Below, piece after piece: positions 19,432-28,431 of a stretch of DNA of 34,922 nucleotides. Position 1 is the stretch's first letter; the number at the start of each line of letters is the position of its first letter. Origin of the DNA: Sphingobacteriaceae bacterium (lineage in GTDB: Bacteria; Bacteroidota; Bacteroidia; Sphingobacteriales; Sphingobacteriaceae). Where the stretch lies: the NCBI GenBank assembly GCA_019752795.1, contig JAIELS010000109.1, positions 1 to 34,922 on the forward strand, read 5' to 3'. The position numbers and the translations under genes are program-made. The notes beneath the pieces were generated by a model that did not search any database, was not told the DNA's origin, and was given only the letters and a program-made list of their open reading frames with translations.

Positions 19432-20424
19432 ATGGCAATTTTAGCATTTCAGAAACCCGATAAGGTAATCATGCAGAAATCAACTGATTTCGATGGTCAA
19501 TTTGAATTTCGTCCTTTAGAGCCCGGTTTCGGTGTAACAATTGGTAATGCCCTAAGAAGAATTTTACTTTCTTCATTAGAAGGTTTTGCAATTACAAGTA
19601 TTCGTTTTTCAGGCGTTTCTCACGAATTTTCTACCATGAAAGGTGTTGTAGAAGATTTAACTGAAATCATTCTTAACTTAAAACAAGTTCGTTTTAAGAA
19701 AGTTGGTGAATCAGGAGATTCTGAGAAAGTATTCATTATTGTAAATGGTCAAGATCAATTCTTAGCTGGTGATATTACTAAATTCTCTAACAATTTTGAG
19801 GTTTTAAACCCTGATTTTGTAATCTGTAATATGGAAAAATCTGTTACTTTAGAGGTAGAATTAACTATCAATAAAGGACGTGGTTATGTTCCTGCTGAAG
19901 AGAACAAAATTACTGATGCAGTAGTTGGTGTTATCGCTATCGATTCGATCTTTACGCCAATGAAAAATGTAAAATACACGATTGAAAACTATCGTGTTGA
20001 ACAAAAAACAGATTACGAGAAATTAATTTTAGATATTTCTACTGATGGATCAATCCATCCAGAAGAGGCTTTGAAAGAAGCAGCTAAAATTTTAATCCAA
20101 CACTTTATGTTGTTCTCTGATGAGAACTTGGTATTAGAATCTCAAGCTAAAGAAGAAACTAAAGAAGTTGATGAGGAAATTTTACATATGCGTAAAATCC
20201 TTAAAACAGAATTAGTTGATTTAGATCTTTCTGTACGTGCATTAAACTGCTTAAAAGCAGCTGATATTCGTACTTTAGCTGATTTAGTTTCTTACGATGT
20301 TGCTGACATGTTAAAATTCAGAAACTTCGGTAAAAAATCATTAACTGAAATTCAAGAATTAGTAAAATCTAAACAATTATCGTTTGGAATGAACTTATCT
20401 AAATTTAAGTTAGAAGAAGAATAA
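19432..20424 (+). CDS. rpoA: DNA-directed RNA polymerase subunit alpha
   Basis: [29 protein letters not shown]-terminal domain [22 protein letters not shown]. Confidence 0.99.
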   Translation: MAILAFQKPDKVIMQKSTDFDGQFEFRPLEPGFGVTIGNALRRILLSSLEGFAITSIRFSGVSHEFSTMKGVVEDLTEIILNLKQVRFKKVGESGDSEKVFIIVNGQDQFLAGDITKFSNNFEVLNPDFVICNMEKSVTLEVELTINKGRGYVPAEENKITDAVVGVIAIDSIFTPMKNVKYTIENYRVEQKTDYEKLILDISTDGSIHPEEALKEAAKILIQHFMLFSDENLVLESQAKEETKEVDEEILHMRKILKTELVDLDLSVRALNCLKAADIRTLADLVSYDVADMLKFRNFGKKSLTEIQELVKSKQLSFGMNLSKFKLEEE

Positions 20425-20560
20425 AAAAAGTTTTCAGTTTTGAGTTTTCAGTTGTGAAATTGTGCTCAAGGCTCGGAATATAATATTAATTAAATATTCA
20501 CTGTGTATAATTCCCTCAGATTAAGTTCAAAGAGACGGTATACACTTTACAAAACAAACA

Positions 20561-21151
20561 ATGAGACACGGTAAAAAACACAACCATTTAGGTAGAACAA
20601 CTTCGCATAGAAAAGCGATGTTAGCTAACATGGCATCTTCGTTAATTAAACACAAGAGAATTTCAACTACTTTAGCTAAAGCAAAAGCTTTACGCGTATA
20701 TGTTGAGCCTCTAATTACAAAGTCTAAAAACGATACTACTCACTCACGTCGTACAGTATTTGCTTACTTACAAGATAAAGAAACGGTTACAGAATTGTTC
20801 CGTGATGTAGCTGCTAAAGTTGCTAACCGTCCAGGTGGTTATACTCGTATTATTAAATTAAACAATCGTTTAGGTGATAATGCTGAGATGGCTTTAATTG
20901 AATTAGTTGATTACAACGAAGTTTATGGCCAAGATGCTGCTGCAGAAGAAAAGAAAACTACACGTAGAGGTAGAAGCAAAGCTAAAAAAGCTGATGCTCC
21001 TGCTGCAGAAGCTAAAGCTCCAAAAGCTGAGGCTGTAGTTGAAGAGGCTGTAGTTGTTGAAGAAGCAGCACCAGCTGTTGAAGAAACTCCTGCAACTGAA
21101 GAAGCAACTCCAGAAGCACCAGCTGCTGAGGAAGAAGCTCCAAAAGCATAA
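20561..21151 (+). CDS. rplQ: 50S ribosomal protein L17 with acidic Ala/Glu/Pro C-terminal tail
   Basis: [34 protein letters not shown]; low-complexity tail. Confidence 0.98.
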   Translation: MRHGKKHNHLGRTTSHRKAMLANMASSLIKHKRISTTLAKAKALRVYVEPLITKSKNDTTHSRRTVFAYLQDKETVTELFRDVAAKVANRPGGYTRIIKLNNRLGDNAEMALIELVDYNEVYGQDAAAEEKKTTRRGRSKAKKADAPAAEAKAPKAEAVVEEAVVVEEAAPAVEETPATEEATPEAPAAEEEAPKA

Positions 21152-21188
21152 ATCTCAAATCCCAAAAATGGGACTTTAAAAAATATTA

Positions 21189-21219
21189 AGCCCTTTAGGA
21201 TTTCCTAAAGGGCTTTTTT
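21189..21219. terminator. Bidirectional intrinsic terminator after rplQ
   Basis: AGCCCTTTAGG attt CCTAAAGGGCT + T6; convergent with the - strand gene. Confidence 0.9.
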
Positions 21220-21247
21220 GTACTTTATATTTTTATTAGTAGGCTAT

Positions 21248-21871
21248 TTAAATATTGATGTTCTCCATTCCATATTGTTTTAATACGTCTGCCGGTACAC
21301 CTTCCCATTGATTAGGCTGATTACCTACATACCCAATATCTTTAATCCCAATTTCTGTAGTATAGAATCCAGAAGCAGTTAGACTTCTCATTCTATTGAA
21401 AAATGATACACCTGCAGACATTTCCGGTTTAGCTTTATTAGGATATGCAATTTCATCTATTAATGTAATTTGATTTGTTGCGCTGGTTTCTATGAATGGT
21501 TTTTCAAATCTGTTAAAACTTTGAATATCGAGCCATTTTAATCCACCACGCATAGGTACTTGATGCTCTGGCATATCTTTTACAATAAATTCTATAAATT
21601 CAGGAACTTTGGCATCGGTAGCGCTACCAGAAACATTATCTTTTGGAATAATGATATCTACTAAGACCGTGATTGTGGCCATTTCATGAGCATTGAAAAA
21701 GGTTTCTTTTTTTATTTTTTCCTCTCTTTCTGTTTCCCACTGCTCTCGACCTGGTAATTGTTCGCCAGATACCAATTCTTTTTTATCTCCTGATGGTTTA
21801 CAGGCACCAACTAATAATGATGTGCTTATTGCTGTAAGTCCTAGTGCTTTTAGTGATTCGCGTCTGTTCAT
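21248..21871 (-). CDS. Gluconate 2-dehydrogenase subunit 3-like protein with Tat/lipoprotein-type N-terminus
   Basis: MNRRESLKALGLTAISTSLLVGACKPSG (RR motif plus lipobox); directly downstream of a GMC oxidoreductase. Confidence 0.85.
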   Translation of the reverse strand: MNRRESLKALGLTAISTSLLVGACKPSGDKKELVSGEQLPGREQWETEREEKIKKETFFNAHEMATITVLVDIIIPKDNVSGSATDAKVPEFIEFIVKDMPEHQVPMRGGLKWLDIQSFNRFEKPFIETSATNQITLIDEIAYPNKAKPEMSAGVSFFNRMRSLTASGFYTTEIGIKDIGYVGNQPNQWEGVPADVLKQYGMENINI

Positions 21872-21873
21872 GA

Positions 21874-23610
21874 TTAAATATTTTGTTTTTTCTTTTCAGC
21901 TAAAATATATTCTGCAGTTCTCATCGCTAAAGCTAATATTGTCCATGTGGCATTTTTATCTCCTTGTTGCACAAATGGACCAGCATCAACCACAAAAAGA
22001 TTTTTACAATCGTGTGCTTGGCAATACTTGTTTAAAGCTGATTTTTTCGGGTCATCGCCCATACGGATTGTACCAACTTCGTGAATAATTCTTCCAGGAG
22101 CTAATAATCCATAATTAGTTTCTGGCCCATGAATTTTAGAAGTAACTATTCCACCCATTTCTTTCATGATGGATAAAAAGGTTTCTTGCATGTGTTTGGC
22201 TTGCAATATTTCTTCTTTTGCCCATTTGTAATGAAATCTCAAAACTGGAATTCCATATTTATCTACCACATCTGGGTCTATTTCACAATAATTATCTTCT
22301 CTAGCAATAGCAGTTCCACGACCAGCCATGCCTACGCTTGTACCATAAAAGCGACGATAATCTTCTTTTAGTGATGCCCCATATCCACCAGCTTCTTTCA
22401 TTTGACCATTTTTATCCGGCACTAAACCGTTCATAGATGATACACCACCCCCAAATCCGTAAGATGGCATGCCCATTCCTCCGCCATATTCAATGTGGTA
22501 ACCTCTAGGAAAATCTAACTTTTTATTATCCAACCACCAAGGAGAGTAAATGTGTATACTACCAAGCCCATCTTCATTATACCTTTTTCTATCCATTAAT
22601 TGAGGAAGAAAACCATAAACACCAGCACCAGTAGAATCATGTAAATATTTACCTACAACACCACTGTTGTTTGCTAAACCGTTTGGATGTTGAGATGATT
22701 TTGAGTTCAATAAAATTCTAGCCGATTCGCAGGCACTAGCACCTAAAATCACCAATTTGCCATTAACTTGATATTCTTGCAAATCTTTACGATTTACATA
22801 GGAAACGCCTTTTGCAGAACCATCCTTATTGGTAATCACTTCTCTTACCATTGCATCTGTTATTACGGTAAGATTGCCTGTTTTTTGTGCGGGAATAACT
22901 AAACAAGATGATGCAGAAAAATCTCCATATACTTTACATCCTCTACCGCACTGCCCACAATAAAAACAAGGTGCACGATCGTTATTTCCTTTTATACTTT
23001 CAGTCATTACCGCACCTCTTCCTGCGATTACCTTTACGCCTGCTTTTTCTGCTCCTTTTTTAATGAAAAGTTCATTTAAACGAGGTTTTGGTGGTTTCAT
23101 GAAAATTCCATCAGGTTCGTTTTCTATACCTTCTACAGAGCCATAAATACCTATCATACGGTCAACTTTGTCGTAAAAAGGTTTTACATCAGCATAAGTA
23201 ATTGGCCAATCGGCTGTTAACCCATCTTTTGGTTTAAAATCATCAGGACCCATTCTTAATGAAATTCTTCCCCAATGGTTTGTTCTACCACCTAACATAC
23301 GTGATCTAAACCAATCGAACTCTGTTTTATCTTTCTTAGTGTATGGCTCACCTTCTAATTCCCAGCCGCCATAAGAGGCATCAAAATCTCCAAAAGGTCT
23401 TGTGGTGCCAGCCCCACGTCTAGGCGATTCCCAAGGCCATTTCATCTGATGTGAATCTATTCTTGGATCGAAGTGTTGACCTGCTTCAAGTAGCAATACT
23501 TTTTGTCCGGCGTTTGCCAAAACATAGGCGGCCATTCCTCCACCAGCACCAGAGCCAACTATTATAGCATCGTAAACTGTTGAAGACTTTTTGATTTGAA
23601 ATTCGCTCAT
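21874..23610 (-). CDS. GMC family FAD-dependent oxidoreductase (gluconate/glucoside dehydrogenase-like)
   Basis: AIIVGSGAGGGMAAYVLANAGQKVLLLEAG; CFYCGQCGRGCKVYGDFSASSC; C-terminal GPFVQQGDKNATWTILALAMRTAEYI. Confidence 0.92.
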   Translation of the reverse strand: MSEFQIKKSSTVYDAIIVGSGAGGGMAAYVLANAGQKVLLLEAGQHFDPRIDSHQMKWPWESPRRGAGTTRPFGDFDASYGGWELEGEPYTKKDKTEFDWFRSRMLGGRTNHWGRISLRMGPDDFKPKDGLTADWPITYADVKPFYDKVDRMIGIYGSVEGIENEPDGIFMKPPKPRLNELFIKKGAEKAGVKVIAGRGAVMTESIKGNNDRAPCFYCGQCGRGCKVYGDFSASSCLVIPAQKTGNLTVITDAMVREVITNKDGSAKGVSYVNRKDLQEYQVNGKLVILGASACESARILLNSKSSQHPNGLANNSGVVGKYLHDSTGAGVYGFLPQLMDRKRYNEDGLGSIHIYSPWWLDNKKLDFPRGYHIEYGGGMGMPSYGFGGGVSSMNGLVPDKNGQMKEAGGYGASLKEDYRRFYGTSVGMAGRGTAIAREDNYCEIDPDVVDKYGIPVLRFHYKWAKEEILQAKHMQETFLSIMKEMGGIVTSKIHGPETNYGLLAPGRIIHEVGTIRMGDDPKKSALNKYCQAHDCKNLFVVDAGPFVQQGDKNATWTILALAMRTAEYILAEKKKQNI

Positions 23611-23725
23611 TATTAATGGTTAGATATTTAAAGATATCCTAATTTAAAGCTTAATTTTGTGAAAGCAAAAAGTTAAGTAGGCTAATTTATTAATAAAGTA
23701 GTTACTTAATTGATAATCCTTAAAT

Positions 23726-24928
23726 ATGACAAATACTGAAACGCTTAATAAATTTAGTCAAACTTTAGAAACAAGTATTCTAGATAAAAACCTTGTCAAA
23801 CTTTCTCTTGGGAACTATCAAGGAAATGATAGAGAATTAAAAAATATTTATGTCAAGTTGGTTAAAATTAAAAGAGTTGATATGCTTTCTTTTAACTATA
23901 GGTATAAAACCAGAGACATTTTTAAAAACCATCAAATTGAAGATGGGATAAAGTTGCTTAATAATTTATTGAGCAATGATTTTAAGATTGGAACTTTGTT
24001 TACTGTAGATCAAGAAATTATAATTGAGCATGATAAAAAGAATATTATAAAGCTAAGAGAAAGATTTTTTAATACTAAGCTAGAACCTAATTTATCTCAT
24101 GATAAGGAAAAGAAGCGCTTGATTAAGCCTGCCAATAACTCTTATTTACATGCCTTAAAAATTACAGATGCTGACGGCAAAGTTTTTAAGAATTCACAAG
24201 ATAAGTACAAGCAGATTAATCAATACATAGAGATTTTAAGTTCTTTAATTAAGGAATTGCCAGAAGGAACCATTAAGAATGTCGTAGATATGGGCTCTGG
24301 AAAAGGTTATTTAACATTTGCTCTGTATGATTATTTGCATCAACAATTGAATTTAAAAGCAAAGGTAACAGGGGTTGAGTTTAGAGCAGATTTAGTTACG
24401 TTATGTAATGACATTGCCAAGCAATCTAGTTTTGAGCAATTGCATTTTGTTGAGGGTACAATTGAAGATTATAAAGTAAAAGAAATAAATCTATTAATTG
24501 CCTTACATGCTTGTGATACAGCAACAGATGATGCGATTTTTAAAGGTATAAATGCTGGTGCTGAATTAATTGTTGTTGCACCTTGTTGCCATAAACAGAT
24601 TAGACGAGAAATTGAAAAATACAAAGTTAAAAATGATGTTTCGTTTTTAACAAAATATGGAATTTTCTTAGAACGCCAAGCCGAAATGGTAACTGATGGA
24701 ATTAGAGCTTTAATCTTAGAATATTACGGTTACAAAACCAAAGTTTTTGAATTTATTTCTGATGCGCATACCCCGAAAAATGTGTTGGTAGTGGGGGTGA
24801 AGCCCCTAAATCCCCTGAAGGGGACTTCTGAAGCGAAACGCAAAGAAGAAATTTTACAAAAAATAAAAGAAACTAAGGCTTATTTTGGGATTGGCTACCA
24901 TCATCTGGAGAGATTGTTAGAATTGTAA
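23726..24928 (+). CDS. Class I SAM-dependent methyltransferase (Methyltransf_32-like)
   Basis: NVVDMGSGKGYLTFALYDYL; ALHACDTATDDAIFKGI; VAPCCHKQIR. Confidence 0.85.
   Translation: MTNTETLNKFSQTLETSILDKNLVKLSLGNYQGNDRELKNIYVKLVKIKRVDMLSFNYRYKTRDIFKNHQIEDGIKLLNNLLSNDFKIGTLFTVDQEIIIEHDKKNIIKLRERFFNTKLEPNLSHDKEKKRLIKPANNSYLHALKITDADGKVFKNSQDKYKQINQYIEILSSLIKELPEGTIKNVVDMGSGKGYLTFALYDYLHQQLNLKAKVTGVEFRADLVTLCNDIAKQSSFEQLHFVEGTIEDYKVKEINLLIALHACDTATDDAIFKGINAGAELIVVAPCCHKQIRREIEKYKVKNDVSFLTKYGIFLERQAEMVTDGIRALILEYYGYKTKVFEFISDAHTPKNVLVVGVKPLNPLKGTSEAKRKEEILQKIKETKAYFGIGYHHLERLLEL
24793..24828 (+). repeat. Palindromic GC-rich element inside the methyltransferase CDS
   Basis: GGGGGTGAAGCCCCTAAATCCCCTGAAGGGGACTTC: GAAG..CTTC and CCCC tgaa GGGG pairing in a strongly AT-rich gene. 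Confidence 0.6.
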
Positions 24929-25035
24929 TGAGGCTAAAGCCGACGATTTTACCCCGTATGTTTAGCCAATATTTTACATTTTAGTAAATGCTTTTGTTAT
25001 TTAAACCTGATGGTAGCGGAAATACTTTTTTGTAT

Positions 25036-25120
25036 CGTCATTTCGAAGAAGGTACGACTGAGAAATCTGTAAGCAGAGAAGTATAGGATAGAGATTTCTC
25101 GCATGCGTTCCAAAGGACGG
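25036..25120 (+). repeat. REP-like inverted element (CGTCATTTCGA...GAGAAATCT...AGATTTCTC)
   Basis: Perfect 9-bp GAGAAATCT/AGATTTCTC arms (25060-25068/25092-25100); second half-copy at 32441-32482. Confidence 0.65.
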
Positions 25121-25303
25121 TTGAAAGACCAACAAAAAGATTACAGCAAACAGCAGGACTGCAGATCCTAATAATTACTGACATTCATTTTCAAAACACC
25201 TAATCCTTTAAAATTTCTGCCTTTCTGCCAACGTGTCAGCCATTATTAAGCTTAATCGTTACATTTTAACAGTCTTTTAAGTGTTATTTCTGCCAAAACT
25301 CAA

Positions 25304-25319
25304 TTGGCACATTGCTTGT
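25304..25319 (+). promoter_or_regulatory. Sigma54-like -24/-12 promoter upstream of dnaK
   Basis: TTGGCAC-N5-TTGT vs consensus TGGCAC-N5-TTGC; 47 nt before the ATG. Confidence 0.5.
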
Positions 25320-25366
25320 TAATGAGCTAGTATACATTAAAAATTTAAAAAGAAATACAAAATAAA

Positions 25367-27268
25367 ATGGGAAAAATAATTGGTATAGACTTAGGAACAA
25401 CAAACTCTTGCGTTTCTGTAATGGAAGGTAACGAACCTGTAGTTATAGCCAACAGTGAGGGTAAACGTACAACGCCATCTATTGTTGCTTTTGCAGAAAA
25501 CGGCGAGCGTAAAGTGGGTGAACCTGCTAAACGTCAGGCGATAACGAACCCTACAAAAACAATTTATTCTATTAAGCGCTTTATGGGTAACAGCTTTGCT
25601 GAGGTTGCCAAAGAAATTGGTAGAGTACCTTATAAAGTAGTTAAGGGAGATAACAATACGCCACGTGTAGAAATAGACGATCGTAAATATACTCCACAAG
25701 AAATTTCGGCTATCATTTTACAAAAAATGAAAAAAACGGCTGAAGATTTCTTAGGTCATGAAGTAACGGAAGCAGTTATTACTGTTCCTGCATACTTTAA
25801 CGATGCACAACGTCAAGCGACGAAAGAAGCTGGGGAGATTGCTGGTTTAACTGTAAAACGTATCATTAACGAACCAACTGCAGCAGCTTTAGCTTATGGT
25901 TTAGATAAAGCACACAAAGACATGAAAATTGTTGTTTTTGATTGTGGTGGTGGTACACATGATGTTTCGGTTTTAGAATTAGGTGATGGCGTTTTCGAAG
26001 TAAAATCTACTGATGGTGATACACACTTAGGTGGTGATGATTTTGACCACGTAATTATCGATTGGTTAGCTCAAGAATTCAAGACTGAAAATGGAATGGA
26101 TTTAGCTCAAGATCCAATGGCTTTACAACGTTTAAAAGAAGCCGCTGAAAAAGCTAAAATTGAGTTGTCTAGTACAACTTCTACAGAAATTAACTTGCCA
26201 TATATTACTGCTGATGCAAGCGGACCAAAACACTTAGTTAGAACTTTAAGCCGTGCTAAATTTGAGCAATTAGCTGGAGATTTAATTAAACGTACGATTG
26301 ACCCTTGTAAATCTGCTTTGAAAAATGCTGGTTTAAAAGTTGGTGATATCGACGAAATTATCTTAGTAGGTGGTTCAACTCGTATTCCTGCAATTCAGGA
26401 TGCTGTTAAAGCTTTCTTTGGTAAAGAACCAAGTAAAGGTGTAAACCCTGATGAGGTTGTTGCAATTGGTGCTGCTATTCAAGGTGGTGTTTTAACTGGT
26501 GAGGTTAAAGATGTATTGTTATTAGATGTTACTCCACTTTCTTTAGGTATTGAAACTATGGGTGGTGTAATGACGAAATTAATTGAAGCAAATACAACTA
26601 TCCCTTCTAAAAAAGCAGAAACTTTCTCTACAGCAGCTGATAATCAGCCTTCGGTAGAAATCCATATTTTACAAGGCGAGCGTCCTATGGCTGCTCAAAA
26701 CCGTACAATTGGTCGTTTCATTTTAGATGGAATTCCACCAGCGCCACGCGGTGTGCCACAAGTAGAAGTTGCTTTTGATATTGATGCAAACGGTATTTTA
26801 CACGTAAGCGCTAAAGATAAAGCTACTGGTAAAGAGCAAAAAATTCGTATTGAAGCTTCATCTGGTTTAACAGAAGAAGAAATTAAGAGAATGAAAGAAG
26901 AAGCGGAAGCTAATGCTGATTCTGATGCTAAACAAAAAGAAGAAGCAGATAAAATTAACGGTGCTGATGCTTTAATTTTCTCTACTGAGAAACAATTGAA
27001 AGAGTTTGGTGATAAATTATCTGATGATAAAAAAGCGCCAATAGAAGCTGGTTTAGAGAAATTAAAAGCAGCTCATTTGTCTCGTAACTTTGCAGATATT
27101 GATGCAGCTCAAGAAGAATTGCAAAATGCTTGGAACGTTGCTTCAGAAGAAATGTACAAAGCTGGTGAGCAAGCTCAAGGTGATGCTCCACAAGCAGATG
27201 CACAACAAGGTGGCGATACAGTTACTGATGTTGAATTTGAAGAAGTAAAAGACGAAGAGAAAAAGTAG
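25367..27268 (+). CDS. dnaK: Molecular chaperone DnaK (Hsp70)
   Basis: [51 protein letters not shown]. Confidence 0.99.
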   Translation: MGKIIGIDLGTTNSCVSVMEGNEPVVIANSEGKRTTPSIVAFAENGERKVGEPAKRQAITNPTKTIYSIKRFMGNSFAEVAKEIGRVPYKVVKGDNNTPRVEIDDRKYTPQEISAIILQKMKKTAEDFLGHEVTEAVITVPAYFNDAQRQATKEAGEIAGLTVKRIINEPTAAALAYGLDKAHKDMKIVVFDCGGGTHDVSVLELGDGVFEVKSTDGDTHLGGDDFDHVIIDWLAQEFKTENGMDLAQDPMALQRLKEAAEKAKIELSSTTSTEINLPYITADASGPKHLVRTLSRAKFEQLAGDLIKRTIDPCKSALKNAGLKVGDIDEIILVGGSTRIPAIQDAVKAFFGKEPSKGVNPDEVVAIGAAIQGGVLTGEVKDVLLLDVTPLSLGIETMGGVMTKLIEANTTIPSKKAETFSTAADNQPSVEIHILQGERPMAAQNRTIGRFILDGIPPAPRGVPQVEVAFDIDANGILHVSAKDKATGKEQKIRIEASSGLTEEEIKRMKEEAEANADSDAKQKEEADKINGADALIFSTEKQLKEFGDKLSDDKKAPIEAGLEKLKAAHLSRNFADIDAAQEELQNAWNVASEEMYKAGEQAQGDAPQADAQQGGDTVTDVEFEEVKDEEKK

Positions 27269-27309
27269 TCAGAAAGTCTAGAGACTAAAAGTCCGAAGAT
27301 TATAGATAA

Positions 27310-27344
27310 AAAGCGTTGCTGATTAATTTCAGTAACGCTTTTTT
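27310..27344. terminator. Intrinsic terminator after dnaK (likely bidirectional)
   Basis: AAAGCGTTGCTGA ttaatt TCAGTAACGCTTT + T-run. Confidence 0.88.
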
Positions 27345-27360
27345 AGTTTAAGAAAGATTA

Positions 27361-28431
27361 CTACAAACATTCTTCGATAATATCTTGTAAAATCTTTTCA
27401 TTTTCGAAAAGTTCGTTTAATAATTTAAATTGATTTTTCGCCCGGTCTAAATTTTGTTCTGGATAGGCAATTGGATAATAAACATTCCCGTTAAGATAAT
27501 CGGTTAAAAATCTTAAAGCTTGCATGTAAATAATATATTTTCCAGAGAATAAAATTAATTCTTTTTCAGTATCGGTTAATATGCTAGCCATTTCAGAAAG
27601 ATAACCTTTTATGGTAGCTTCAAAATACTCTAAACGAATATTAATCTTATTTAAATCAGTTTCATTTTCAGAGAAAGCACAAAGGTAAGTTCGCATCATA
27701 TCGCCTAAATCTGATATGAATTTACCTGGCATTAAAGTATCCAAATCGATTACACAAACGCCATCAAAATTAACTGTATTTAAAAGTACATTACTAATTT
27801 TGGTGTCATGGTGCATTACCCTGTTCGGGAAACTCTTGCTGTGTTCAAAAGACTTGTAGTAATCAACAATATAATGGTGATGTAATGCGGTTTCTATTTG
27901 CTGTTTTGCATCAGCCTTAAGGTGTTTATCAGCTTTGCTTAATGCAAAAGTAAACTGCTCATATCGCCATGCTAAATCATGAAAGCCAGGAATTGTGGGT
28001 TTTAAAAGAGAAGTATCAAACTTGTTTAGTAACTTGCTTAGTTTACCAAATTGTTTAGCGGCTTCATATGCCTGCTTTGGGTTGCTTAATGTATCATATG
28101 CTGTTGTATCGTCTACAAAGGGTAGTAGACGCCAATAATCATCTTCAAAATGAAACATTAATTTGCCGGTTAATGTGCTAATTGGTGTTGGGAAAAGATA
28201 ATTAGGGTGATGTATTTTTAAATAATCAGCAACAGCTTTGACATTGTTTGCAATTGCATGTGGATCTTTAAAAACGGAAGTATTGATCTGTTGTAGAACA
28301 AATTTTTTATGATGCTGGGTAGATAGCAAATAGGTTCGGTTGATATGCCCCGAACCTATTTGTTGTAATTTTACGGTTTTTAGCGTAAATCCGTAGGCTA
28401 ATAATATTTCTTCATTGATGTTTAGTTCCAT
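27361..28431 (-). CDS. Aminoglycoside phosphotransferase-fold kinase, N-acetylhexosamine 1-kinase-like
   Basis: IGSGHINRTYLL; VMHHDTKISNVLLN; VIDLDTLMPGKFISDLGDMMR. Confidence 0.82.
   Translation of the reverse strand: MELNINEEILLAYGFTLKTVKLQQIGSGHINRTYLLSTQHHKKFVLQQINTSVFKDPHAIANNVKAVADYLKIHHPNYLFPTPISTLTGKLMFHFEDDYWRLLPFVDDTTAYDTLSNPKQAYEAAKQFGKLSKLLNKFDTSLLKPTIPGFHDLAWRYEQFTFALSKADKHLKADAKQQIETALHHHYIVDYYKSFEHSKSFPNRVMHHDTKISNVLLNTVNFDGVCVIDLDTLMPGKFISDLGDMMRTYLCAFSENETDLNKINIRLEYFEATIKGYLSEMASILTDTEKELILFSGKYIIYMQALRFLTDYLNGNVYYPIAYPEQNLDRAKNQFKLLNELFENEKILQDIIEECL

Noticed and set aside
20923-21165. Antisense Ala/Ser-rich 80-aa ORF over the rplQ tail
   Set aside because: Mirror of the GCW/GAA-rich low-complexity region of L17
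21693-22371. + strand ORFs 21693-22088 and 22186-22371 over the GMC/subunit 3 genes
   Set aside because: Antisense to well-supported genes; no domain-like features
23611-23725. Promoter TAATTTTG (23652-23659) for the methyltransferase
   Set aside because: -7 like box present but no correctly spaced -33 TTTG and 66 nt from the start; too weak to list as a feature
25391-25699. Antisense 102-aa ORF in dnaK, also 26982-27203
   Set aside because: Long antisense ORFs are common over dnaK because of codon bias; no evidence of expression
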